In this document: piece after piece, positions 27,133 through 36,331 of the stretch
Layout of the letters: each line of letters begins with the position of its first letter
Position numbering within the stretch: the first letter of the stretch is position 1
Assembly (NCBI RefSeq): GCF_014649335.1
Contig: NZ_BMSV01000009.1
Location: 62,001-126,000, forward strand
DNA length: 64,000 bases
Origin: Streptomyces roseolilacinus
GTDB lineage: Bacteria; Actinomycetota; Actinomycetes; Streptomycetales; Streptomycetaceae
Reading direction: 5' to 3'
Notes under the pieces: model-generated
The model's database searches: none
Told to the model about the DNA's origin: nothing
What the model saw: only the letters and a program-made list of their open reading frames with translations
Translations under genes and position numbers: made by a program

Positions 27133-29091
27133 ATGCCGACCTGCCCGAACGGACACCAGTCGGGTGCCGAGGACTGGTGCGAGGTCTGCGGCCACCGCAT
27201 GGCCGGGGCGGGCGCGCCCGCGGGTGCCGTGCCGCCTCCTCCCCCGCCGCCCCCCGCCCCCGGGTACGGCTACCCGGGCCCCGCGGGCGGCGACCCGAAC
27301 GCCACCCAGCAGGCGGAGCTGTGCCCGCAGTGCCGTACGCCGCGGGAGGCGGGGGCGCCGTTCTGCGAGGAGTGCCGGTGGAACTTCCTCACCAACACGG
27401 CCACCTCGTACACGCCGATCTCCCCGCCGCCGCCCCCGTCCCGGCCGGGCGGCGGGCTGAACCTGCCGCCCGGTTTCACGTCGGCGCCGCGTCCGCCGGA
27501 CCCGTACGAGTACCAGGGCTCCCGCCCGTCGCAGGTGAACCGCCCGGCGGAGCCCCTGCCGTCCGAGCCCGAACCGCGGGAGCCCGGCTTCACGCCGCCC
27601 CCCGGCCAGGGGCCCTCCCCCTTCGGCGGGCCTCGCCCTCCCCAGCCCGCGGGCCCCGGTCAGGGCGGCCCGGCGTTCGGTCGCGACGGCGCGCCCGCCC
27701 AGGGCCCGAACCCCGGACCGGGCGCCCCCGCCCCGTCCTTCGGCCCCGGTCACGGCCCCGGGCCGGGCAACGGTCCCGGTCCCGGTAACGGCCCGGCGAC
27801 CGGCGGCCCGTCCTTCGGCGGACACCCCGGCGGTCCGGGCGGTCCCGGCGGTCCGGACACGCCCGGCCTGCGTCCTCCGGGCCCTCCCGGTCCGGGTCCC
27901 GGCGGCCCCGGCGGCCCCGCGTACGGTCCGGGCCCCGCGTCCGGCACCGGAGCGCACCCCGGCGGCCCGGCCTTCGGCCCGGGCTCCGGGAACCCTCCCG
28001 GCGGGCCCGGCCAGGGTCCCGGCGGCGGACCCGGTGCGCCCGGGCAGGGTCCCGCCGGCCCTCCGCCCGGCGGCCCCTCGTACGGCCCCGACTCCGCGCA
28101 GGGTCACGGCCCGGCCGGCGGTCCCGGCACCGGTTCCTACCCCGGCGCCCCCGACCGCGGCCCGGCCGGCGGACCCGGCGGCGCCCCCGGCCGGGGACCG
28201 TCCGGCGGACCCGGCGCCCCCGTCTTCGGCCCGGGTTCCCCGCCCGGTCCCGGTGGCGCGCCCGGCCAGGGACCCGGCCCGGGTGCCGGTGGGCCCGCTT
28301 CCGCGCAGGCCGCGCCCGGCTCCGCGCCGCCGCGGATGTTCCGGCAGCCCGACGCCGACAGGGGCGACGACTGGGTGCTGCCTCCGCCGTCCCAGCCGCA
28401 GGCCCCGCCGTCCCAGGCGCGGCCCCCGCAGCAGCCCTCGCACGGCCTGTCTCCGCAGGGGCAGCCCCCGCAGCACGGGCAGCCCCCGCAGCCGCAGCAC
28501 GGCCAGGCCCCGCCGTCCCAGCCCCAGCAGGGGCAGGCTCCGCACGGGCAGACCCCGCCGCCCCAGCCTCAGCACGGCCAGGGTCCGCAGCACGGCCAGC
28601 CCCCACACGGGCAGGGTCCGCAGCCCCCGCACGGGCAGGCTCCCCAGCACGGGCAGCCGCCGCAGCAGCCGCAGGCGACCGCGCCCGCCGGGTGGACCGT
28701 CGTCGTGCGGCCCGACCGTGAGTACTTCATGGCCATGATGCGCCGCAGCGGCCCCGAGGCGGCGAGCCTCAACCTGCCCGCCTACTCGCCCGAGCGGCGC
28801 GTGTCGCTGGACGGGCAGCAGGTGACGGTCGGCCGCCGCCGGCAGTCGACGGGCGAGTCGCCGGACATCGACCTGTCGGTGCCGCCGGAGGACCCGGGCG
28901 TGTCGCACCAGCACGCCGTGTTCGTGCGGCAGCCCGACGGCTCCTGGGCGGTGATGGACCAGAACTCCACCAACGGCACCACCCTGAACGGCGCCGACGA
29001 GCCGATCCAGCCCTACGTGCCCGTACCGCTCCAGGACGGCGACCGCGTCCACGTGGGCGCCTGGACGACGCTCACCGTCGTCCGGGGCTAG
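27133..29091 (+). CDS. FHA-domain protein with zinc ribbons and low-complexity linker
   Basis: 652 residues. Two N-terminal zinc ribbons: CPNGH...CEVC (C4, H8, C16, C19) and CPQC...CEEC (about 64-80). About 400 residues of linker follow: a Gly/Pro-rich collagen-like stretch, then Gln/Pro/His repeats of the HGQPPQ and HGQAP type. The C-terminal FHA domain (about 555-652) has VTVGRRR, SHQHAVF and NSTNGTTLNG, the phosphothreonine-binding features. Last gene of the seven-gene cluster, so the obvious reader of PknG-type phosphorylation, by analogy with GarA/OdhI, although the architecture is much larger. Confidence 0.87.
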   Translation: MPTCPNGHQSGAEDWCEVCGHRMAGAGAPAGAVPPPPPPPPAPGYGYPGPAGGDPNATQQAELCPQCRTPREAGAPFCEECRWNFLTNTATSYTPISPPPPPSRPGGGLNLPPGFTSAPRPPDPYEYQGSRPSQVNRPAEPLPSEPEPREPGFTPPPGQGPSPFGGPRPPQPAGPGQGGPAFGRDGAPAQGPNPGPGAPAPSFGPGHGPGPGNGPGPGNGPATGGPSFGGHPGGPGGPGGPDTPGLRPPGPPGPGPGGPGGPAYGPGPASGTGAHPGGPAFGPGSGNPPGGPGQGPGGGPGAPGQGPAGPPPGGPSYGPDSAQGHGPAGGPGTGSYPGAPDRGPAGGPGGAPGRGPSGGPGAPVFGPGSPPGPGGAPGQGPGPGAGGPASAQAAPGSAPPRMFRQPDADRGDDWVLPPPSQPQAPPSQARPPQQPSHGLSPQGQPPQHGQPPQPQHGQAPPSQPQQGQAPHGQTPPPQPQHGQGPQHGQPPHGQGPQPPHGQAPQHGQPPQQPQATAPAGWTVVVRPDREYFMAMMRRSGPEAASLNLPAYSPERRVSLDGQQVTVGRRRQSTGESPDIDLSVPPEDPGVSHQHAVFVRQPDGSWAVMDQNSTNGTTLNGADEPIQPYVPVPLQDGDRVHVGAWTTLTVVRG

Positions 29092-29107
29092 CCCCGGACC
29101 GCGCGGG

Positions 29108-30106
29108 TCAGGACAGCCGGCCCGCCCCTCCGAGGGCCCAGCTGTACGGGCCCTCGGGGTCGTCCAGCCACGCCCACTGCCGGCCGCCGCGGACGGTCAC
29201 GCCGTACCGTTCGCGGGCCGGGCGGCCCTCGCGCTGCCACAGGGCGTACGCCTCGTACGGGTCGAGGCTGCCCGACGCCAGGGTGAGCAGGAAGCGGAAC
29301 AGGTCGCTGTCGAGGGCGCGCCGGGGCAGCCCGCCGGTGCGCGGCTCGGACACGGCCGCGCCCGGGCCGCGCAGCGGGACGAAGTACGCGGACGTGGGCA
29401 GGAAACGGCCCTCCGCGTGCTCGGCGTCCTCGACGCGCAGCCGGACGACGCCCGTGGACAGCGGCGCGACGACGCACGCGCCCGGCCGGCACTGGGCGAG
29501 CCACGCGGCCGGCACGGACGGCATGGCGCAGGTCGCGACGATCCGGTCGAAGGGGGCCCGGTCCGGCCGGCCGCGGGCGCCGTCGCCGGTGACGACGACG
29601 GGGTGGTGGCCGGCCTCGTGGAGGTGGGCGCGGGCGGCGTCGGCGATGTCGGCGTCGATGTCGACGGTCGTGACGCGCGCGTCGCCCAGCCGGTGGCACA
29701 GGAGCGCCGCGTTGTACCCGGAGCCGGCGCCGATCTCCAGCACCGTGTCGCCGTCCCGCACGTCGAGGGCGTGCAGCATGTCGGCCATGAGGGACGGCTG
29801 GCTGGCGGAGGACACGAGCTCGTCGCCGCGGAGCAGGGTGCCCAGCGGCTGGTCCTCGTACGCGCCCTCCAGCCAGCGCCGCCGGCCCTCGGGGTCGGGG
29901 TCGTCGCGCCGCAGCCGCTCGTACCCGCCGAGGACGCCGACGTGGTAGGACGGCACGAACAGGTGGCGCGGGACCTCCTCGAACGCCGCCCGCCAGGCCG
30001 GGTCGGGCAGGGCGCCCTCGGCGGTGAGCGCGGCCACCAGCCGGTGCCTCGCCTCGGCGGCGGCCTCGGCGAACGGGTCCCGCTCCCGCCCCACACCTGT
30101 ACCCAT
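29108..30106 (-). CDS. PIMT-family (protein-L-isoaspartate methyltransferase-like) methyltransferase
   Basis: 332 residues from ATG at 30106; the frame is open further upstream but homology-like sequence begins here. Motifs: FEEVPRHLFVPSYH, SSASQPSLMADMLHAL, and SAM-binding VLEIGAGSGYNAALLCHRLG (about 117-136), followed by VTTVDIDADI and DRIVATCAMPSVPAAW. These match the PIMT fold that repairs isoaspartate in aged proteins or, in several actinobacteria, modifies peptides. No peptide precursor gene is seen beside it. It converges with the FHA gene 17 bp away. Confidence 0.8.
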   Translation of the reverse strand: MGTGVGRERDPFAEAAAEARHRLVAALTAEGALPDPAWRAAFEEVPRHLFVPSYHVGVLGGYERLRRDDPDPEGRRRWLEGAYEDQPLGTLLRGDELVSSASQPSLMADMLHALDVRDGDTVLEIGAGSGYNAALLCHRLGDARVTTVDIDADIADAARAHLHEAGHHPVVVTGDGARGRPDRAPFDRIVATCAMPSVPAAWLAQCRPGACVVAPLSTGVVRLRVEDAEHAEGRFLPTSAYFVPLRGPGAAVSEPRTGGLPRRALDSDLFRFLLTLASGSLDPYEAYALWQREGRPARERYGVTVRGGRQWAWLDDPEGPYSWALGGAGRLS

Positions 30107-30154
30107 ATGTCCACTATCGCCGCTTTGTCGTAGGGAGGGGCGGGGTCCGGTGGT

Positions 30155-30334
30155 CCTAGGGAGTGTCTTCGAAGTGGCGTCGTTCGCCCGTAGGGCGGGC
30201 CGGGCGGCGTCTGGTGCGTGCGATCGCAAGGCGGAGGAGGGAGCCACTGCGGAGCATTGGCGACCGACGACAACGCGGCGAGCGTGCGTGCCAGACGTCG
30301 GCAGGCAGACGGGACTTTGAAGGCACGACCTAGG
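30155..30334. mobile_element. MITE-like element, 180 bp
   Basis: 21-bp imperfect terminal inverted repeats (17 of 21 identical): left CCTAGGGAGTGTCTTCGAAG at 30155, right arm at 30314-30334 reading CCTAGGTCGTGCCTTCAAAG on the minus strand. The outer CCTAGG/CTAG could include a target duplication. A second inverted pair, CGTCTGG (30209) and CCAGACG (30292), lies inside. No open frame. It sits between the divergent methyltransferase and globin genes, so it may affect the globin promoter. Confidence 0.6.
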
Positions 30335-30373
30335 GCCGGGGTCCTCCGTCGGCGCGTCTGAGACGATGGACGG

Positions 30374-30778
30374 GTGAATGAGATTCCGCGCGGCACTCTC
30401 CAGGAGCAGACGTTCTACGAGCAGGTGGGCGGCGAGCAGACGTTCCGGCGGCTCGTCCACCGCTTCTACCAGGGCGTCGCCGAGGACCCGCTGCTGCGGC
30501 CGATGTACCCGGAGGAGGACCTGGGACCGGCCGAGGAGCGGCTCGCGCTGTTCCTGATGCAGTACTGGGGCGGCCCCCGCACGTACAGCGACCACCGCGG
30601 GCACCCGCGGCTGCGGATGCGGCATGCCCCGTTCGTCGTGGACAGGGCGGCGCACGACGCGTGGCTGAGGCACATGCGGGTCGCCGTGGACGAGCTCGGC
30701 CTGTCCGAGGAGCACGAGCGGCAGCTGTGGGACTACCTCACGTACGCGGCCGCGTCGATGGTCAACACCGCCGGCTGA
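30374..30778 (+). CDS. glbO: Truncated haemoglobin, group II (GlbO type)
   Basis: 134 residues from GTG at 30374, a typical length for the family. It shows the group II features: FYEQVGGEQTFRRLVHRFY with the B10 Tyr, PEEDLGPAEERLALFLMQYWGG, the proximal haem His in MRHAPF, and Trp G8 in AWLRHM. It should bind haem and O2/NO in the cytoplasm; roles in NO detoxification or O2 handling are known for the family. The MITE-like element ends 39 bp upstream of the start. Confidence 0.9.
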   Translation: MNEIPRGTLQEQTFYEQVGGEQTFRRLVHRFYQGVAEDPLLRPMYPEEDLGPAEERLALFLMQYWGGPRTYSDHRGHPRLRMRHAPFVVDRAAHDAWLRHMRVAVDELGLSEEHERQLWDYLTYAAASMVNTAG

Positions 30779-30811
30779 ACCGGCGGCGCACGGCGGGTGA
30801 CGCGGCGGGCC

Positions 30812-31495
30812 TCAGGGGTGGCGGACGGGCATGACGCCCAGCTCCCCGAGGCCCGCCGTCGCGCGTACCGCCACGGAGCCGTACGGGGTGCGCAGCCGCA
30901 GCCACGGCCCGGCGGCCAGCAGCACGACGGGCACCTCGTGCGGGACGGCCCCGGCCGGGGGCAGGAAGCCCAGCGACTGGGCGGCGTGCGCCGCGCGCAG
31001 CGGCAGCCCGGTGCCGGGGACGGGGCGGGACCAGATCTCGCGGCCGATGCGGTCACGTTCCGCGCGGGTGCGGTGCTGCGGCGGCAGTTCCTCGTCCCGC
31101 GCGCGGAACTCGGCGACCGCCGCGGCGACGGTGCCGCGCAGCCCGGCGGCGTCCGGCAGGCCGGGCACCTCGCGCCAGCCGCCGCGCGGCGGGAGGACCC
31201 CGCTCCACGGCGGGCCGGTGACGGGCGCGGGCACGATCGCCTTGCCCACCGTCTCCTCGATGCCGTCGAGCAGCTCGCCGGCGGAGACGGTCGTGTCGAG
31301 GACCGTGTCGTCGAGGAGGGCCGCCGTGCGGACGGCGAGGACCTCGAACGACGGCGGGCGGCCGAAGACGGCCAGGGCCCCGCCGCCCGCCTGGAGGCGG
31401 ACGGCGGCGGCCCGGTCGTAGTGGACCAGCCGGGCCAGGAAGGCGGCCGTGCCCGCCGCCTCCCGGCCCTCGGCGAAGTGCAGCGGCGCCGTCAT
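30812..31495 (-). CDS. Conserved hypothetical protein coupled to a thioesterase
   Basis: 227 residues from ATG at 31495, which overlaps the stop of the thioesterase gene (ATGA), so the two are translationally coupled. No signal peptide or membrane helix. I do not recognise a domain; it is Ala/Gly/Arg-rich with a stretch that looks like a small beta domain near the C-terminus (HEVPVVLLAAGPWLRLRTPY, GSVAVRATAGLGELGV). Function unknown. It converges with glbO. Confidence 0.6.
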   Translation of the reverse strand: MTAPLHFAEGREAAGTAAFLARLVHYDRAAAVRLQAGGGALAVFGRPPSFEVLAVRTAALLDDTVLDTTVSAGELLDGIEETVGKAIVPAPVTGPPWSGVLPPRGGWREVPGLPDAAGLRGTVAAAVAEFRARDEELPPQHRTRAERDRIGREIWSRPVPGTGLPLRAAHAAQSLGFLPPAGAVPHEVPVVLLAAGPWLRLRTPYGSVAVRATAGLGELGVMPVRHP

Positions 31496-31926
31496 GCGAC
31501 GGCACCCTCCGCGTGCATCCCGTCGTCCACGTACTCCTGGAGGAACTCCCGCTCCTCGGCGGTGATGCGCCGCGGGCGCTGCGCCTGGAGGTCGTAGGGG
31601 ACGACCACCGTGGAGGCCCGCACGTACACCTGGTCGGGGTCCTTGACCTCGTAGGCGATCGTCAGGGACGCCGCGCCGATCTTGGTGACCCAGGACTCGA
31701 CGGTCACCGGCTCGTGCCGGTGGACCAGCGGCCGTACGTAGTCGATCTCGTGGCGGGCCACGACGGACCCGCCGGAGAACGAGGGGGAGCCGTCCCCCGG
31801 CGCCAGCCGGAACATGAAGTCGATGCGGGCCTCCTCCAGGTAGCGGAGGAAGACCACGTTGTTGACGTGCCCGAAGGCGTCCATGTCCGACCACCGCAGG
31901 GGGCAGCGGTAGATGTGCCGAGCCAC
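31492..31926 (-). CDS. Acyl-CoA thioesterase, 4HBT hot-dog fold
   Basis: 144 residues from GTG at 31926. The hot-dog signature LRWSDMDAFGHVNNVVFLRY contains the catalytic Asp of the 4-hydroxybenzoyl-CoA thioesterase group, followed by EEARIDFMF and ARHEIDYVRPL. It hydrolyses acyl-CoA thioesters; the natural acyl group cannot be read from the sequence. The gene lies 13 bp after ettA on the same strand and overlaps the next gene by 4 bp. Confidence 0.85.
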   Translation of the reverse strand: MARHIYRCPLRWSDMDAFGHVNNVVFLRYLEEARIDFMFRLAPGDGSPSFSGGSVVARHEIDYVRPLVHRHEPVTVESWVTKIGAASLTIAYEVKDPDQVYVRASTVVVPYDLQAQRPRRITAEEREFLQEYVDDGMHAEGAVA

Positions 31927-31939
31927 TCGAAGCGCCGCC

Positions 31940-33604
<1,665 letters not shown>

Positions 33605-34002
33605 GAGAAACCGTCCGGCAATCAGTAGGGGTCGATTCGCGGCTCCGCCGCATGAGGGCAGACACACCCCATCTTGCCTGACCGCCACCCCGCAACAGAA
33701 ACCAGCACCCGGCGGCGGCGCTGACCTGCCGCTCCGTGAGCGCCCCGGACGGCGGACGCGTCACCCCTCGTCGCCGTCGGCCCCCCCGCGGGGCCCTGGG
33801 GCCCGCTTTCCGGGCCGTCACCGCCTCCGGGCCACGGGCGCTCCCTCCGGCCGGTGGAGCCGGCTGAGGCCGGAGGCCGCGGCGGGGCGGGGGCCGGAGC
33901 AGGGGCCGGTCGGGGCTGGAGGGCCGGGTCGAGGGGGCCGGGAGGCCGTGGGCGGGGGCCGTGGTGGGGAACGGGAGGGGCGAAGGAAGGGGAGAAAGGG
34001 GA
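33605..34002. other. Intergenic region without a recognisable gene
   Basis: About 400 bp between the ettA start and the terminator of the surface-protein gene. It must hold the ettA promoter. The part at 33840-33990 is a purine-rich GGGGC stretch. No convincing frame or RNA was seen. Confidence 0.5.
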
Positions 34003-34035
34003 GCGGCCCCGGACGCGGTGTGCGTCCGGGGCCGC
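34003..34035 (-). terminator. Terminator of the thioester-domain surface protein gene
   Basis: Perfect 14-bp stem GCGGCCCCGGACGC / GCGTCCGGGGCCGC with loop GGTGT, 20 bp past the stop at 34056. Confidence 0.75.
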
Positions 34036-34055
34036 CCCTACGGGTCGCTGCGGGG

Positions 34056-35483
34056 TCACTGACCGGCCGCGGCACCCTTCTTCCTGCGGAGGAAGAAGAC
34101 CGCGCCGCCGCCCAGCAGGACGAACGCGACGGCGATGCCGGCGATCATCGGCGTGGCGTTGGAGGCGCCGGTCTCGGCGAGGTCACCGGTGGTGTCGCCG
34201 CCGGTCGTGCCGCCCGAGGTGGTGCCGCCGGACTGGGGGCTCGGCTCGGAGCTGGGCTCGTCGCCGCCCGTGGTCGGCGGGGTGGTCTCGCTGCTGGTCT
34301 TGCAGTCGAGGACGCCCTTGAACGTCTTCGTCTCGCCACCGGGCAGCGCGATGGTGAACTCGTACGGCTGGTCCTCGGCGACCGGGACGGTGACGGTCTT
34401 GGACTCGCCCGCGCCGACCTCGACCTTCTGCTCGGCCAGCTCGAAGGTGAAGGCCTCGTCACCCTCGTTCTTCGCGGTGATGTCGACGCCGCCCTTGGCG
34501 CAGTTCTTCTCGGCGGTCAGGGCCGGGATGGCGCCCTTCTTCGCCCAGGTGGCGTTGCCGGTCGCGGAGACGGTCGACTCGCTGGAGCCGGCCAGGATCT
34601 GCGTCTGGCTCTTGGAGAGGCTGGCGAAGGCGCGGCCCACGGAGACGGACGTGCTGGCCTGGACGTTGAAGGCCGCGGTGGCGTCGGCGGTGCCGGCGGG
34701 CACGTCGACGTACAGCTCCGTGCCGTCCTTGGCCTCGGTGACGGGCTTGCCGTCCTTGTCGGTGACCTTCACGCCGGAGACGTCCGGGGCGGTCACGGTG
34801 GCCGTGCCGGCGTTGGTGCGGACGGTGAGCGGGCCGAGCTTGCCACCGGCCTTGCCGGAGACGGCGTTCGGCTCCAGGGTCAGGGACGCCTTGGGCTCTT
34901 CGAGCTTCTTGGCGTTCGCCTGCAGCCAGTCGGCGAGCTTCTCGGCGGCCGGGTCCTTGGCCTCGACGTCGACGCCGTCGGAGAAGCGCCAGATGGCGAC
35001 CTGCGTGCCGGCGGCGGCGGTCTTCTCGGTCAGCGGACCGCTCTGCGCCTTGTCGGCCAGCGCCGCCAGGTTGTCGATCTGCGGGTACGAGTTCTTCAGA
35101 ACCCACAGGATCTTGCCGGCCTCGTCGTTGCGGCCGAGGGAGGTCTGCTCCCACGGCGTCTCGAGGTACTCGGCCTTCGGCAGCGTCGGGTTGTGGATGT
35201 CGATGCAGTACGTCTTCAGCGTGCCGCCGCCGTCGACGGCCATCTCGAAGAGGCCGGCGGGCAGCTTCTTCTCCTCGCCGTTCTTCTTGAGGACGGCGTC
35301 GTCGAAGGTGGTCAGCCCCTTGAGGGTGGCGGAGGCGCCGCCCTGGTGCTGAGGGTTCTCGTCGGCGACGGCCACGGCCGCCCCGGCTATGGAACCACCC
35401 GCGACCAGACCCGAGGTCAGGACCGCGGCGGCGAGCCGGCGGCCGAGCCGCTCCCGCCTCTGGACAGAAAACGCAGCAAACAC
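34056..35483 (-). CDS. LAETG-anchored Cys-Gln thioester (TQXA) surface protein
   Basis: 475 residues from GTG at 35483 (GAGGGGAA upstream). Signal peptide to about residue 40 (AVAVA/DEN). A thioester domain follows: the Cys in TLKTYCIDIHNP (about 90) and the TQVAIW motif (about 155), which in the family form an internal Cys-Gln bond used for covalent adhesion. Beta-sandwich repeats occupy the middle, with two Cys (ALTAEKNCAK, GVLDCKT). The C-terminus is a standard wall anchor: Ser/Thr/Gly linker, LAETG, hydrophobic helix, RRKKG tail. LAETG fits the class E sortase preference in Streptomyces; no class E sortase is in the window. Confidence 0.88.
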   Translation of the reverse strand: MFAAFSVQRRERLGRRLAAAVLTSGLVAGGSIAGAAVAVADENPQHQGGASATLKGLTTFDDAVLKKNGEEKKLPAGLFEMAVDGGGTLKTYCIDIHNPTLPKAEYLETPWEQTSLGRNDEAGKILWVLKNSYPQIDNLAALADKAQSGPLTEKTAAAGTQVAIWRFSDGVDVEAKDPAAEKLADWLQANAKKLEEPKASLTLEPNAVSGKAGGKLGPLTVRTNAGTATVTAPDVSGVKVTDKDGKPVTEAKDGTELYVDVPAGTADATAAFNVQASTSVSVGRAFASLSKSQTQILAGSSESTVSATGNATWAKKGAIPALTAEKNCAKGGVDITAKNEGDEAFTFELAEQKVEVGAGESKTVTVPVAEDQPYEFTIALPGGETKTFKGVLDCKTSSETTPPTTGGDEPSSEPSPQSGGTTSGGTTGGDTTGDLAETGASNATPMIAGIAVAFVLLGGGAVFFLRRKKGAAAGQ

Positions 35484-35767
35484 AGATTTCCCCTCTGGGC
35501 GAGGCCCCGTCGACGTGTGCGCGGCGCGGGTCACGACGTGCGCACGTGGGGGGTGGGACTCGCCTGATGACTCAAGTGCCCCGTGAGTACCGGAATCCTA
35601 GAGAGGCGGACCCGGTCCGTCCCACCCGAGGCCCCCACTCAACCATTCCGAATCGAAATCGTTACCGTGAACCGGGCATGGAACGCGTGCTTTCCGGTCA
35701 CGGGCCGGCGAAGTCTCCGCCCTGATCCTCCCGTTCGGGGCGGTATGGGCGCCGCGCTGAGGCCATC

Positions 35768-36211
35768 TCAGGTCGCCACCGGCTCCGGGACGCGCGCCGG
35801 TGCCCGGTCCTGCCGTCCCGTCACGACCTGTTCAGGTGCTCGTTTCCCGCCACCGCGGCGGAACGCCGCCGTGCCCCGGGTCAGGTCGTGGCCGGCGGCC
35901 ACCGCGTCGATGTCGACGAACGTCCTGCGCTGCCCGTCCTGCCCGCCCGCGGGCTCCTCGCGGACCCGCAGCCGACCGTGCACCACCAGGGGTTCACCGA
36001 CCGTCACCGAGGCGGCCAGGTTCTCGCCGAGCTGCCGCCACGCGTTGACCGTGTAGAAGCTGGTGTGCCCGTCCGCCCACGCCGCCCGCTCCCGGTCCCA
36101 GCGGCGGGCCGTGACGGCGAAGCGGAACCTCGCCACCCCGCCCGCCGGCGTCTCGCGGTACTCCACGTTGGTCGCCACGTTCCCCACGACCGTCACCAGG
36201 CTGTCGTTCAC
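35768..36211 (-). CDS. ssbB: Single-stranded DNA-binding protein, SsbB type
   Basis: 147 residues. OB-fold: VTVVGNVATNVEYRETP, VARFRFAVTARRWD, SFYTVNAWRQLGENLAAS, GEPLVVHGRLRVRE. The tail ends RVPEPVAT and lacks the acidic DDDIPF tip of SsbA, which fits the second Streptomyces paralogue SsbB, reported to act in chromosome segregation during sporulation. It lies 120 bp downstream of two GTPase genes on the same strand, an arrangement that may link it to cell division. Confidence 0.88.
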   Translation of the reverse strand: MNDSLVTVVGNVATNVEYRETPAGGVARFRFAVTARRWDRERAAWADGHTSFYTVNAWRQLGENLAASVTVGEPLVVHGRLRVREEPAGGQDGQRRTFVDIDAVAAGHDLTRGTAAFRRGGGKRAPEQVVTGRQDRAPARVPEPVAT

Positions 36212-36331
36212 GACGTCCGCTCCTCCCCGTCCGGCGGCGCTCCCCCGCGTCGCCCTTCCTCCCCATGGTGGCCGCGCCCGGCGGATCCCGCTCGGCCCTG
36301 TGGACGGCGCCGGCGGTTGTGGACAACTCCG

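Noticed and set aside
29108..30106. RiPP-maturing methyltransferase cluster
   Set aside because: PIMT-like enzymes modify some lanthipeptides, but no precursor peptide or cyclase gene is adjacent.
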